Counted from the stretch's first letter, positions 17,811 through 28,101 are shown. The stretch: DNA of 64,000 nucleotides from Clostridia bacterium (GCA_017621875.1 JAGASE010000020.1:124001-188000), one strand, 5' to 3'. Translations and numbers: made by a program. The notes: a model not told the origin generated them from the sequence alone.

Positions 17811-18746
17811 GTGTCTAAAACGGACAGAGCAAAAAAGAAAAGGGCTTTAAGCGGAAAAGCACAGGATACCATATCCTGCTATCTGCTTCTGCTGCTGCCG
17901 ATTATTGGCTTTTTATTGTTTAATATTTACCCGCTGCTGTGGCAGATTCAAAAGGCGTTTTACCGTTATAACGGTGTTCCGTCTTACACAAAATATGTAG
18001 GACTTAAAAATTTTATTACTATCTTTACTGAGGATATTCCTTTCTGGAAATCTTATCTGGCTACCTTTCAGTTTACCCTGATAAAAGTGCCGGTGGAGCT
18101 TTGTATAGCATTGTTTATTGCGTCTCTTCTCAGCAATGAATCAATTAAGGGGAAAGGACTGTTTCGGGCAATATATTATGTGCCCGTGCTGTTAAGCTTG
18201 GTTGTTGTGGGAATAATCTATTCAAATTTCTTTACATATTTCGGTGTGGCAAACAGCCTGCTGCAGAAAATAGGGCTGATTTCAGAGCCTATTGATTTTT
18301 TTGCTACAAAGTGGAGGACTATGACGAGCTTAATCGGCGGTCACGTCTGGTGCAACGTCGGAACAAATGTTTTGTTCTTTACAGCGGCTCTTGCGAATAT
18401 TCCAAAGGACTGCTATGAAGCGGCATATCTTGACGGTGCAGGAAGATTTACGACCTTCAGAAAGATTACACTTCCGCTTATGGGACCGGTATTGTCCACT
18501 ATTTTGCTGCTGTCATTTCTCGGTACATTAGGTGTCGGCGAATATATATATCTGACAAGTAACGGTGCTCCGGGAGGCGAAACAACAACGGTGGGAATGT
18601 ACATGCTGAACTATCTTCCTGGCTTTTCAACGGGCAATATTGATATGGGATATGCCAGTGCATTGACATGTATAGTGTCAATAATCAGCGTAATTACATC
18701 ATTTTCGTTCAGAAAACTCAGTTCATGGCTTACAAGCCGAGCGTAA
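17811..18746 (+). CDS. Sugar ABC transporter permease, first subunit
   Basis: A 311-residue MalF/UgpA-type membrane protein with about six helices. The start is a GTG. The EAA loop that contacts the ATPase reads EAAYLDGAGRFTTFRKITLP near residue 203. Charged N-terminal tail (KKKRALSGKAQ) is cytosolic. It forms the channel with the next gene's product, just after the binding-protein gene. Confidence 0.9.
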   Translation: MSKTDRAKKKRALSGKAQDTISCYLLLLLPIIGFLLFNIYPLLWQIQKAFYRYNGVPSYTKYVGLKNFITIFTEDIPFWKSYLATFQFTLIKVPVELCIALFIASLLSNESIKGKGLFRAIYYVPVLLSLVVVGIIYSNFFTYFGVANSLLQKIGLISEPIDFFATKWRTMTSLIGGHVWCNVGTNVLFFTAALANIPKDCYEAAYLDGAGRFTTFRKITLPLMGPVLSTILLLSFLGTLGVGEYIYLTSNGAPGGETTTVGMYMLNYLPGFSTGNIDMGYASALTCIVSIISVITSFSFRKLSSWLTSRA

Positions 18747-18772
18747 AATTATCGGAAAGGAAAGAAAAATAT

Positions 18773-19627
18773 ATGCAGAGAAGAATGTCTCTTTTAGAAA
18801 AAATTATTACATATGCAATATTGATCGTCTTTGCGATAATTATTCTGTATCCTATTGCATTTATAGTTACTGGGTCATTTAAGTCAAATTCAGAGATATA
18901 TATTGATCCGGCAAAGTTTTTGCCGTCGCAGCCGACTCTTGATAATTACCGTCTGCTGTTCAGCAATGAGAATTTTGACTTTGGAAAGATGCTTACAAAC
19001 AGCATTATGTACTCGGTGTGGTCTATTGCATGTTCACTTTTGGTTACAACAATGGGAGCATATGTGTTTTCACGCGGAAATTTCCCGGGCAAGAAAATAA
19101 TTTTCACAGCGTTTACTGCACTGATGTTTATTACACCGGGCTCTATCGCAATTTACTGCAAATTTGATATTATCCGTTTTGCAGGGCTTTCGCCAAATAT
19201 ATATACGCTGATGCTTACTAAATTGTTTGCGGTACCTATTGTAGGATATTATCAGGTAAGGGGATATATTGATACACTGCCCAAAGAGCTGGACGAGTCC
19301 GCACGTATTGACGGCTGCAGCTTTATCGGAATACTTTTCAGAATTATATTCCCGCTTTTGAAGCCGGTGCTTGCAATGCTTGCTATTTTTGCATTTCAGG
19401 GCTCGTGGAATAACTACACAGAGGTTTTGATGTGGACATCGTCAAGACCGGAAAACTGGACACTTACAGTAGGAGTTATGTCTATGAAAAATTCAGGAAA
19501 CGCAGCTATCGGTACGGGATTTACAATGGCGGCTGCAGTAATAAGTATAATCCCTGTGATTATTGTTTACTGCTGCTTTAATAAGCTGATTGTAGACGGA
19601 ATAGCGGCAGGTGCAGTGAAGGGATAA
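18773..19627 (+). CDS. Sugar ABC transporter permease, second subunit
   Basis: A MalG/UgpE-type permease of about 284 residues. The EAA motif reads ELDESARIDGCSFIGILFRI near residue 177. I choose ATG 18773 because GGAAAGGAAAG sits at proper distance; an ATG at 18725 and longer frames overlap the previous gene. It ends 13 bases before the GH30 gene, so importer and hydrolase are one unit. Confidence 0.9.
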   Translation: MQRRMSLLEKIITYAILIVFAIIILYPIAFIVTGSFKSNSEIYIDPAKFLPSQPTLDNYRLLFSNENFDFGKMLTNSIMYSVWSIACSLLVTTMGAYVFSRGNFPGKKIIFTAFTALMFITPGSIAIYCKFDIIRFAGLSPNIYTLMLTKLFAVPIVGYYQVRGYIDTLPKELDESARIDGCSFIGILFRIIFPLLKPVLAMLAIFAFQGSWNNYTEVLMWTSSRPENWTLTVGVMSMKNSGNAAIGTGFTMAAAVISIIPVIIVYCCFNKLIVDGIAAGAVKG

Positions 19628-19640
19628 AAGGGGATTTGTT

Positions 19641-21023
19641 ATGAATAAGATAAAGCTTAATTATGATGTGCAGCGTCAGGAAATAGACGGCTTCGGTGCT
19701 TCCGGATTTGGATATTCCTCAAAGAATATCCGCAGACATAAATATTGTGACGATATTATGACGCTTCTTTTTGACAGGAAAAAGGGTGCAGGTTTGTCAA
19801 TATTGCGAAACGGAATAGGAGACTCCGCTGTTGGCTGGGGTGATGACTTAAACGGTCCTGAAGGAACTATTGAGCCGCAGGACGGCGTTTGGGACTGGAG
19901 TGTTAACGATACGCAAATATGGCTGATGCAGGAGGCTAAAAAGTACGGTTGTGACCTGTTTTACAGTGTGCCATGGAGTCCGCCTGCGTGGATGAAGGAT
20001 AACGACAGCTGCTCAAAAGGACACCTAAAGAAGGATATGTACCGAAAATTTGCAGAGTATCTTGCGGAATATGTGATTGGATATAAAGAGCATTTTGGAA
20101 TTGATATATACGCAATCTCACCGCAGAATGAACCTGAATCAGCTCCGTCATATTCCTCATGCGTTTATACGCCGGAGGAGCTGTGCGAGCTGGTACGAGA
20201 CCATATTGGTCCGGTATTTAAAGAGCGTGGAGTAACCGCTAAATTAATAGTCGGCGAGGCTGCCAATTATGATTTTGATATGATGGAGAAGGTTGCCGAG
20301 AACGAAGAAGCAATGCAGTATGTAGATATGTTTTCAGCTCACGGTTATTGGAGAGACCCACCAATTAAATTTGAAAAGGCACATAGCCTCGGCAAAAAGG
20401 TATGGCAGTCGGAATACTGTGCTATACAGGGCAGAGAAAGCGGAATTACTGACGGTGTAAAGTGGGCGAGAATTATCCATGAGCATATGGTTACGGCAGA
20501 ATCCAGTGCATTTTTCTACTGGTATCTGGCAAACCAGTATTATCACAACGATGAGCCTCTTATCCATATTAACGTAGAGGATAATACATTTGTTGTAAAT
20601 AAACGTCTTTGGACCTTTGCAAATTTCAGCCGTTTTATAAGACCGGGATTTGTAAGAGTAGATATGGAAAATATCGAAAGCGAATTAAAAATTACTACAC
20701 GTCCCGACCCGGAGGTTGTGCTTCCGCCAAGACATACCATTAAGGAAATGTTTAGAAAAGCCGCACCGGCAGTTTATGTAAGTGCATATAAAAATCCGCA
20801 AAGTGATGAGCTTGTTATTGTAGCTGTCAATGACACACAGGAGAATGTTGAAATTGATATAGATTTGAGCGGTGTTGAGAATGCAGATTTTGCAGTATTT
20901 CGTACTTCAAACGATGAGGATTTACAGGAGCTGCACAGAATATCTGCAAAAGACGGATTTTTGCACATTGTTTTAAGACCTGAAAGTGTAACTACATATA
21001 CAAATCAAAGGGACTGGAAATAA
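19641..21023 (+). CDS. GH30 family beta-glycosidase, cytosolic
   Basis: A 460-residue retaining glycosidase of family GH30 (clan A). Predicted acid/base is Glu164 (SPQNEPE) and nucleophile Glu258 (WQSEYC). The motif YSVPWSPPAWMKDN near residue 110 is typical. A beta-sandwich tail follows from residue 370. There is no signal peptide, so it cleaves imported oligosaccharides. It follows the permease genes directly. GH30 covers beta-glucosidase, xylosidase, fucosidase and glucuronoxylanase activities; subfamily is not clear. Confidence 0.88.
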   Translation: MNKIKLNYDVQRQEIDGFGASGFGYSSKNIRRHKYCDDIMTLLFDRKKGAGLSILRNGIGDSAVGWGDDLNGPEGTIEPQDGVWDWSVNDTQIWLMQEAKKYGCDLFYSVPWSPPAWMKDNDSCSKGHLKKDMYRKFAEYLAEYVIGYKEHFGIDIYAISPQNEPESAPSYSSCVYTPEELCELVRDHIGPVFKERGVTAKLIVGEAANYDFDMMEKVAENEEAMQYVDMFSAHGYWRDPPIKFEKAHSLGKKVWQSEYCAIQGRESGITDGVKWARIIHEHMVTAESSAFFYWYLANQYYHNDEPLIHINVEDNTFVVNKRLWTFANFSRFIRPGFVRVDMENIESELKITTRPDPEVVLPPRHTIKEMFRKAAPAVYVSAYKNPQSDELVIVAVNDTQENVEIDIDLSGVENADFAVFRTSNDEDLQELHRISAKDGFLHIVLRPESVTTYTNQRDWK

Positions 21024-21050
21024 GATTTAAAGCGGAGGTGAATTAAAATC

Positions 21051-23327
21051 GTGTTTAAAAGAATAATAAGCAGCTTATGTATCGGAGCAATGATAAGCTC
21101 ACTGGCAGTGCCGGTGCAGGCTGAGGAAACCGATACTGTAAATATTTACTGGAACGACGTTCATCAGCATATTGACGGCTTTGGTGCTGCAATTACACCG
21201 CATGTTGTGCAGCATATGGATCACAATCCTGAAATGCTTGATTTTATGTTTGACACAGAAAAAGGCTTTGGCTTCAGTATTGCAAGATATCAGGTTTTAG
21301 CTGATGAAGAAGTACTCGGCACTATGGGAAATCATATGGATCAGGACGGAACACTTCACTGGGATAGAGACCCATATCAAGTCAGGGCGATTAAAAGAGC
21401 ACAGGAGTACGGTGCAAAGATTCTGGCAACCCCGTGGAGTCCGCCTTCATGGATGAAGGACAATAACTCGCTGTATTACGGCGGCTCACTTTTGCCGGAA
21501 TACTATGACGATTATGCAAAATATCTGACAGAGTATGTTAAGGGGTATAAGGAGCAGCACGGAATTGATATTTCGGTTTTGTCAGTGCAGAACGAGCCAA
21601 ACGCAAATCCGCACTGGGCGTCATGTATATGGTCGGGTGATCAGTTCCATACATTTGTAAAGGATTATCTTGCACCTGCCTTTAAAGAAGCGGGGCTTGA
21701 TACTGAAATAATGCTTAATGATACCGCAAATTTCAGATGGCCGGCTGAAGATTTTCCGTATCTTGAAGACCGGGAGACAAGAGACGAGATAGATATTATA
21801 AGCGGTCACTCCTATTGGAATCTGTATGAAAGATTTTCAAGAGCAAAGGAGCTTTTAAAGCCTATGTGGCAGACAGAAACCAGTGACGTTGATACTGCCG
21901 ATGACCCGTCAATGGAATACGGAATCAGTTGGGCAACCGAAGTACACGTTTTGATGACGGTACCGGAGGTAAATGCGTTTCTGTTCTGGTATATGATGCA
22001 CAGATATGCAAACTCAGAAGCACTTGTAACCTGCCTGTGTGCAGACGGTGTTCGTATTAACAAGCGTGCATGGTGCTTTGCAAACTACAGCCGCTTTATA
22101 CGTCCGGGATACTGGAGGATAGGTGCAGATGAAAGTCCGTATGCTGATACATTTATAACTGCATATAAGGACGAGGAAAGCGGAAAATGCGTTGCAGTGT
22201 GCATTAATGATTCCACCGAAACTCATCAAACTGATTTTAACTTAAACGGCTTTAGTGCAGAACGTGTTACAGGCTATCGCACATCGGAGACAGAGAATCT
22301 TGATAATATAGGTGATTTTGCAGTAAACGGAAGCAACGTTAAGCTTGAGCTTGCACCGAGAAGCGTAACGACCTTTGTATTTGATGGCTGCGAAACAGAA
22401 ATTGCCGAAAGACACATTGAGGCAGAAACAGGCAGTGGAAAAATCGGAAATGCACAAAATTGTGATAATGAAGATTTGTCAGGTGGAATGGGAGTTAATA
22501 ACATCAGTGCAAAGGACAACGGAGTGTATTTTGACCATGTTCCGCTATCGGAGGGAGTAGCTGTACGTTATACATCGGTAAATAATGCGGACTGCGAGTA
22601 TAATGTGTACGTTAATGACAGTCTTGTAAATACTGTAACCTTCCAGTCAACACTGTCTGCAACAGCTGCATCGGCAGATGTTCAGATAACTGCACAAATA
22701 CCTGAGAATGCTACGGTTAAGATAACCGCAAAGGATGATTGTGACGGAATTATTATAGATTATATCGAGCTGCAGGAAACAGCAGAGGCAGAAGGTCTTA
22801 CGCTGCTTACTTCAAGTGCAGCTGCAAACTATTCATGGGCAGCAGATGCGATAGAAACGGTTAATTATGACGGAATTATGACCGTTTCAGAAGGTGATGA
22901 AGGACTTCTTATAACCCGCGGAGATTTTGCACATTCCCTGATTAAAGCAATAGGTGCAGAAACTGCGTGGACCGCAAACTTCCTCGACGCAACCGACGGT
23001 ACAAGCTATTATAGCTCTTTGGGAATCGGTAAAGCAACGGGAATTTTGCCGACGTCAGAGAACAATATGTTCTATCCTACGAAATATTTGAAACGCAGAG
23101 ATATGTTTGTCATAACTGCAAATGCACTTAAATACAAAGGGAAATCTGCTAAAGCAGGATATACGGGCGAATTTTCAGACTGGTCAGAGCTTACCACTGA
23201 GGAACAGGAGGCTGCTGTGCTTCTTATGGAAAATGAAATAATTGCGGGAAGTGACGGAAAATTGAATCCGGACGGATATGTGAATAATGCAGCGGCAGCA
23301 ACAGTGCTGTCAAAGCTTACGCAGTAA
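21051..23327 (+). CDS. Secreted GH30 glycosidase with CBM-like and SLH-like C-terminal domains
   Basis: A 758-residue exported enzyme, starting at GTG with GGAGGTG upstream. Residues 1-24 are a signal peptide ending VQA-EE. The GH30 domain (about 25-440) has acid/base Glu182 (SVQNEPN) and nucleophile Glu276 (WQTETSD), with ATPWSPPSWMKDN near 126. Residues 447-580 look like a CBM6-type lectin domain (HIEAETGSGKIG). From about 585 there are two to three degenerate SLH repeats (FLDATDGTSYYSSLGIGKAT; VLLMENEIIAGSDGKLNPDG), which would hold the enzyme to the cell wall. It is the outer partner of the cytosolic GH30 just upstream. Confidence 0.88.
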   Translation: MFKRIISSLCIGAMISSLAVPVQAEETDTVNIYWNDVHQHIDGFGAAITPHVVQHMDHNPEMLDFMFDTEKGFGFSIARYQVLADEEVLGTMGNHMDQDGTLHWDRDPYQVRAIKRAQEYGAKILATPWSPPSWMKDNNSLYYGGSLLPEYYDDYAKYLTEYVKGYKEQHGIDISVLSVQNEPNANPHWASCIWSGDQFHTFVKDYLAPAFKEAGLDTEIMLNDTANFRWPAEDFPYLEDRETRDEIDIISGHSYWNLYERFSRAKELLKPMWQTETSDVDTADDPSMEYGISWATEVHVLMTVPEVNAFLFWYMMHRYANSEALVTCLCADGVRINKRAWCFANYSRFIRPGYWRIGADESPYADTFITAYKDEESGKCVAVCINDSTETHQTDFNLNGFSAERVTGYRTSETENLDNIGDFAVNGSNVKLELAPRSVTTFVFDGCETEIAERHIEAETGSGKIGNAQNCDNEDLSGGMGVNNISAKDNGVYFDHVPLSEGVAVRYTSVNNADCEYNVYVNDSLVNTVTFQSTLSATAASADVQITAQIPENATVKITAKDDCDGIIIDYIELQETAEAEGLTLLTSSAAANYSWAADAIETVNYDGIMTVSEGDEGLLITRGDFAHSLIKAIGAETAWTANFLDATDGTSYYSSLGIGKATGILPTSENNMFYPTKYLKRRDMFVITANALKYKGKSAKAGYTGEFSDWSELTTEEQEAAVLLMENEIIAGSDGKLNPDGYVNNAAAATVLSKLTQ

Positions 23328-23339
23328 AGGAAGGATGCT

Positions 23340-24242
23340 ATGAAAAAATATATTATATCATTTATTTGTATACTGCTCTTTATAACCGCATCCTGCGGAG
23401 CAAGTGCAAGCTCGCTGCAGAATACTCTGGAACGGAGCGGAAATATCAGGATTTATACAAATAATGTAAAAAGCTTTAATAATTGCAGTGAAAGAATAGG
23501 CAAGAAAGATAAAGAGGACGCGTTCCTTATTTATGCGTTAAACGGTGCAAGGTCGGTTAAGGTTACGGTGTATTCCGATGCATTGATTGAGGAAAGCAGG
23601 ATTGCGTTTTATGTATCAGAAGACGGTGAAGCGTATGAGCCGGTGAAAATGTACCGTGAATTTACAGAAAACGGAAATGTAGGCTATTCTGAATATACGC
23701 TTGTGGCAAAGGGCTTTCCGGAGGATGCACAGTATTTCAAAATAGTAATGCCTGCGACCGAAAAGTTTTCTTATCTGCCGCAGATAGGCAGTGTAGAATT
23801 TTCCGATGAAGACTTTGAGGCTAAAGGCTTGCTGTTTGAAGATGACTTTAAAAACAAAAACAAAATGTATGACATTTCATCAAATTTCAGGTTTGAAAAC
23901 GGCGGAAGCGGATATATGGGCGATAACACTACCACACTCAGAATGTATGATTTAGACAGTGCAATCAAGTATAACATTAAAAATCCTATTAATTTAAAGC
24001 TCAGATATTTCATTATGGACGGTAAGGGCGAGGTTGAGATTTATGCATCCTCAAGGGACGGAGACTACACGTTAGTACAGAGCGAAAAAACTCTGCCGTT
24101 TCATTCTCATAATAACTGGAGCGGCGTAGACCTGACTGTTCAAAACTTCCCGGAGGGGACGGAGTATATTATGCTCAAGCTGCCGGCACACGGTCATTCA
24201 CCTTGGCCACCGGTACTTACAAGGCTGGAGGTATACTATTGA
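23340..24242 (+). CDS. Secreted module-repeat protein A (unknown family)
   Basis: A 300-residue exported protein of unknown function, 12 bases after the GH30 gene. The N-terminus is a signal peptide ending ITASCGASA; the Cys could be lipidated but the lipobox is poor. Two related beta-rich modules follow (about 28-160 and 161-300). The second reads LLFEDDF, EVEIYASSRDGDYTLVQ, FPEGTEYIMLKLP and ends VLTRLEVYY. The same pattern recurs in the proteins at 24239, 26104 and 32526. The arrangement (strand, DG-Y turn, FPxGTxYIK, final V-E-x-Y) resembles discoidin-like sandwich folds, so a carbohydrate-binding role is possible but not shown. Confidence 0.75.
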   Translation: MKKYIISFICILLFITASCGASASSLQNTLERSGNIRIYTNNVKSFNNCSERIGKKDKEDAFLIYALNGARSVKVTVYSDALIEESRIAFYVSEDGEAYEPVKMYREFTENGNVGYSEYTLVAKGFPEDAQYFKIVMPATEKFSYLPQIGSVEFSDEDFEAKGLLFEDDFKNKNKMYDISSNFRFENGGSGYMGDNTTTLRMYDLDSAIKYNIKNPINLKLRYFIMDGKGEVEIYASSRDGDYTLVQSEKTLPFHSHNNWSGVDLTVQNFPEGTEYIMLKLPAHGHSPWPPVLTRLEVYY

Positions 24243-26041
24243 TTGCAAAGATTATAAGCCTTATAATAGGCATCGGAATGATTTTTTGCGGTAGCTTTGC
24301 CGCAGCAGAAGCTCTTGAATATACCGACAGCTTAGTGATTAATAACGGAAGCTTTACAGACAGCGAATTTCCGTGGCGTATATCGGCAAGCAGCGGAATC
24401 AAAAATCACGGTGACAGTTCAGTTAAGAAGAACGGTGACAGTGATGTTGTATACGGTAATACAGCAAATTCAGAGCTTGTTTATGTCGCATCGGAAGGGC
24501 AGGAGTTTATAGTAACTGCCTATCTGGCGGCAGATGCACTTGCCGAGAATGTCTTTGCACTGGAATTTTCGGTCGATAAGCAGAGCTGGACTTTAGGCTA
24601 TACAAGTATAGCAGAGTATATGATTAACACTGAAAATATATCAGGTGAGCCATGGAGAGCTTGTATTCTAAAAGCCGTTGTCCCCGATGAATGTACATAT
24701 GCAAGAGTACGCTGGATTGCAGGGTCTTGGAAGTATATGCTCGGTGAGGTTCAGATGAGAAATCCTGTTGACAGAGGGGATTTTGTTGATGAGCTTACTG
24801 ATTTTAAAACCGTTTCGGAAACGAGCATGTATATGAAAAAGTATACTAAAACTCTTTCTGACGAAACATCTTGCAGTGTAGCGGAAAGAATGCCGTATTA
24901 CTGCGATGTAACACACGAATTTGATGAAAGCTCTGCTATTGTCGGAAAATACGGTGTATATACACCGGGACAATATCTGATTTATGACCTTGATTCGTCC
25001 CAAAGAAGCAGCATATGCATACAGACGGTTTACGATGATGATGTAAACATTCTTCATACGCCTTTTAAGTTTTATATTAAAACTGAGATGGGCTGGGAAC
25101 GAAAAGAAGCGATTTTGCATACTGAAGGCGTTCGGGCAGCGTATTACCTTGAGGATATTTGTGAGGGTGCCAAGCAGTTAAAAATCGTATTTCCGATTGA
25201 AGAAAGCGAAAGATGGGACGCAGCTATTGAGAGAGTTACTGTGCGTCCGGCAGGCGGAATAAAGGCAGAGGTGAAGGGGCTTGCGTATTTTGTGGACGGC
25301 GAGCGTGTATATTCTACACCTGCCAATTATGGTGATACTGTAGGAATTACAGGAGCTATTACCGACAAGGCTGATTATACACTTGTAAATCCGCGGCTTA
25401 TAGCGGCTGCATACGATAGTGCGGGAAAAATTGTTGCGGTAAACAATACAGGTATACTCAAGCCGACAGCACCCGGCGAGGAAAGGGATTTCAGCATAGA
25501 GCTGACTGACCTTGACTTTCAGGCAGAAAGCATAAAACTGTTTTTTTGGGAGGAAAACGAGCCTGTGGCGGTATGTGCAGAAAATGTTGTGTATAAGCCG
25601 GAGGAATTTGATACTTCATCGGGAACATTGACAGATAATTTCGAGGATTTATCAAAATTATGGGAGGTTTCAAGCGGATTCAAAATTGAAACCGACGCTG
25701 ACAGCGAGGTGCATCCGGGGTATGCAAATGTACTGCTCAGGGACTATAACCTTAAAAGAGCAATGAAATATAAGGTTTACGGTGCTGACAGTATGACAAT
25801 TACGGCATTCAGATTCAGAAAAATAGGAACTATTCGTGTATATGCAAGCGGCTATGACGGCGGCTATAAGGAGGTAAATACGGTGCTTACAGGAAATAGC
25901 CATACAGCAGATGACTGGTGGACTGCTAATTACACAGTATCGGAATTTCCCGAAGATACAACGTATATAAAAATTGAAATCGATAAAGGCTCAGGTGCGA
26001 GCTGGACACCTTCAATTGCACAGGTGGAAATAAATTATTAA
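24239..26041 (+). CDS. Secreted module-repeat protein B (unknown family)
   Basis: About 600 residues. I place the start at TTG 24239, seven bases after GGAGG and overlapping the previous stop (TTGA); the next residues form a signal peptide (IAKIISLIIGIGMIFCGSFA). Three modules are visible: about 30-165, 170-345 and 455-600. A short Ig/FN3-like domain (PRLIAAAYDSAGKIVAV ... SIKLFFWEENEPVAV) lies at about 350-455. The last module (VSSGFKIET, TIRVYASGYDGGYKEV, FPEDTTYIKIEIDKG, SIAQVEINY) is plainly homologous to the second module of the preceding protein. Translation is probably coupled to that gene. Function is unknown; extracellular binding is inferred. Confidence 0.75.
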   Translation: MIAKIISLIIGIGMIFCGSFAAAEALEYTDSLVINNGSFTDSEFPWRISASSGIKNHGDSSVKKNGDSDVVYGNTANSELVYVASEGQEFIVTAYLAADALAENVFALEFSVDKQSWTLGYTSIAEYMINTENISGEPWRACILKAVVPDECTYARVRWIAGSWKYMLGEVQMRNPVDRGDFVDELTDFKTVSETSMYMKKYTKTLSDETSCSVAERMPYYCDVTHEFDESSAIVGKYGVYTPGQYLIYDLDSSQRSSICIQTVYDDDVNILHTPFKFYIKTEMGWERKEAILHTEGVRAAYYLEDICEGAKQLKIVFPIEESERWDAAIERVTVRPAGGIKAEVKGLAYFVDGERVYSTPANYGDTVGITGAITDKADYTLVNPRLIAAAYDSAGKIVAVNNTGILKPTAPGEERDFSIELTDLDFQAESIKLFFWEENEPVAVCAENVVYKPEEFDTSSGTLTDNFEDLSKLWEVSSGFKIETDADSEVHPGYANVLLRDYNLKRAMKYKVYGADSMTITAFRFRKIGTIRVYASGYDGGYKEVNTVLTGNSHTADDWWTANYTVSEFPEDTTYIKIEIDKGSGASWTPSIAQVEINY

Positions 26042-26046
26042 TTTGT

Positions 26047-26070
26047 ATATCTTTATAAAAGCTAACGGGA
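26047..26070. repeat. Inverted repeat, left copy flanking protein C gene
   Basis: A 24-base sequence with core TTATAAAAGCTAACGGGA matches the reverse complement of 28115-28138 at 23 of 24 positions. It also forms part of a small local hairpin (GCTAAC-GGGA-GTTAGC, 26061-26076). Confidence 0.7.
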
Positions 26071-26103
26071 GTTAGCATTAAAATATAAAAGGAGAGTGTT
26101 TTT

Positions 26104-28059
26104 ATGAAGAAATTATTATCGCTGCTGTGTGCAGCGGCAATCACCCTTTCGGCAATGCCGGTACTTGCAGAAGATACGGGGACTACATGGGTAGACCCGG
26201 ATCCTGTTGAAGCTTTTGTGGACGAGCTTGATGCGAGCGGTACAACATCCGATGAGAGAAAAGCCAACTTCCTTAATTCCGAGGACAGCGGATATGTTTC
26301 GCAGCGCGACGGTATTTCGCCGAATGCATCTGAGCTTATCGCAGACCTTGGAGCAGAAGCAGGTACAGTTTTCAGAAGAGCAGCAGGCTGGTATACCGAG
26401 GAATCTTGTATCGTATATCGTGTAAATCCCGGCTGGAAGCTGGCGGTGAAAACCTTTGATGTTGACAACGACTACAACGGAGCAGGTGATGTGGATATTC
26501 AACTGACCTTTAAAGGAACACACTATAGAATAGAGTACAGCGAAATTGAATCGGTAAAGGTTAATAACGGATACAAAATTATGGCGGATACAAACAAGCA
26601 TCTTTACATGGCGACACATTATATTGATATTCCGGACGATGTTTACTGGGTGAAAATTTGCTTGCCTGAATGTAATAGTGATGGTACGCTCGGCTATGAT
26701 TCATGGAAAGCAGGTATTATGAGCGTTAGCATGTGGGATAACGAGTTTACAGATGAGCTTAATGATGATGAAACAGAGTTTTTAAGCAGCAGAACTGCAA
26801 CATATATGCCGCAAAGATATGCTATTGATACAAACCGAATCCAGTATAGTAGCGGCGGAGATGCTGTGGGAAGTAATTATCAGAGCACTACATATGGAGG
26901 CGGTGACAGATACCTGACATATGCTGTTGCAGGTGGAAGAGTAGCAGAAATTGAATATCGTGCAAATAAAGCTGTTTCTTCAGCTTTGGACTGTATCAGA
27001 TTATTTGCATCGGAAGACGGCAGTACATTTACACAACTGACCGATACGAAAAATCCTACAAGCCACGGCTCATCCGGCAATGACATTTTTTACAGGGAAT
27101 ATGCATTGCTGCCGGAGGGTACAGCATTTTTGAAGGTAATGCTGCCGGAGTATACGGGTTCATCAACAGCTGCATATACAAACTGGCATATAGGCATAAT
27201 GACTGTAGAGGTAAGAGATGCTGATTTCTATGATGATATTGAGGATAATTTCAGCAACCCTGCCGGAGGCAGCCATGCAGCACAGACTTATTTTTCAAAT
27301 TCTGCATATGACGGATATATAATTCAGAGAGCAGGAGCAAATGAAGCCATTCAATATAGTGCACCTACAGGAACTATAGGCGGAACTGCAATACATATGG
27401 GGGGATATTTTGGCAAAGCAGCTTGGCTTTCATATAAGGCATGGCCGGGCAAGCAGTTCGTTGTTAACAGCTCTAATTATAACACAAGCTATGAGTTAAC
27501 CTTATATGCATCAGAAACTTATACAACCGATACTGCAAATTGGACACAGCTTACCACAGTAAAGGAAGAAGGCGAAGCTATTTCAAACGCCAACGGAACA
27601 GCTGCAAAGCAGGAAATCTATACAGCGACGGTTCCTGAAGGAATGTACTATGTATATATGGCTACACCTTCATTCCCGCTGGCAGACGGAGCAACAACCA
27701 ATGGCGATACATGGAAAATAGGTATCCGCAATGTTACCATGCAGGACGTTCCGACAGCACCGAAGGCTGAATATGAGCACACAAATCCGGGAGATACCGC
27801 AGTAATTGAGGATGCAAAGCTTATTTTAAACGGCAGTGTAACAAAAAATTCAGGTGAATCTGAGAAGGTTTATGTATTCCTTGCATCTTATACCGGCAGT
27901 ACATTAACAGATGTTGACTGTGAATCAGCGACACTGTCCTCTGATGGAAAGCTCGACTACTCACTTAGCGTGGATGAGGCAGATGCTTACCGTCTGTTCA
28001 TCTGGAAGGGTGAGATTGAGCCTATTGCTAAATACGAAATCGACACCGATAATTTATAA
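26104..28059 (+). CDS. Secreted module-repeat protein C (unknown family)
   Basis: A 651-residue exported protein with a clear signal peptide (MKKLLSLLCAAAITLSAMP, cleavage after VLA). Three long modules follow at about 30-210, 212-380 and 381-555, each with an opening D-E/D-N-F type start, a Tyr-rich core, an ASE-DG turn (IRLFASEDGSTFTQL) and a late LPEGTAFLKVMLPE-type strand. Residues 560-651 are the small Ig/FN3-like domain (VYVFLASYTGSTLTDV ... YRLFIWKGEIEPIAKY). It has its own AAAGGAG box and lies inside the 24-bp inverted repeat. No enzyme motif is visible. Confidence 0.75.
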   Translation: MKKLLSLLCAAAITLSAMPVLAEDTGTTWVDPDPVEAFVDELDASGTTSDERKANFLNSEDSGYVSQRDGISPNASELIADLGAEAGTVFRRAAGWYTEESCIVYRVNPGWKLAVKTFDVDNDYNGAGDVDIQLTFKGTHYRIEYSEIESVKVNNGYKIMADTNKHLYMATHYIDIPDDVYWVKICLPECNSDGTLGYDSWKAGIMSVSMWDNEFTDELNDDETEFLSSRTATYMPQRYAIDTNRIQYSSGGDAVGSNYQSTTYGGGDRYLTYAVAGGRVAEIEYRANKAVSSALDCIRLFASEDGSTFTQLTDTKNPTSHGSSGNDIFYREYALLPEGTAFLKVMLPEYTGSSTAAYTNWHIGIMTVEVRDADFYDDIEDNFSNPAGGSHAAQTYFSNSAYDGYIIQRAGANEAIQYSAPTGTIGGTAIHMGGYFGKAAWLSYKAWPGKQFVVNSSNYNTSYELTLYASETYTTDTANWTQLTTVKEEGEAISNANGTAAKQEIYTATVPEGMYYVYMATPSFPLADGATTNGDTWKIGIRNVTMQDVPTAPKAEYEHTNPGDTAVIEDAKLILNGSVTKNSGESEKVYVFLASYTGSTLTDVDCESATLSSDGKLDYSLSVDEADAYRLFIWKGEIEPIAKYEIDTDNL

Positions 28060-28101
28060 AAAAACTTCTAATAGAAGCCCCGTCTATGGGCGTAGAAATA
28101 A

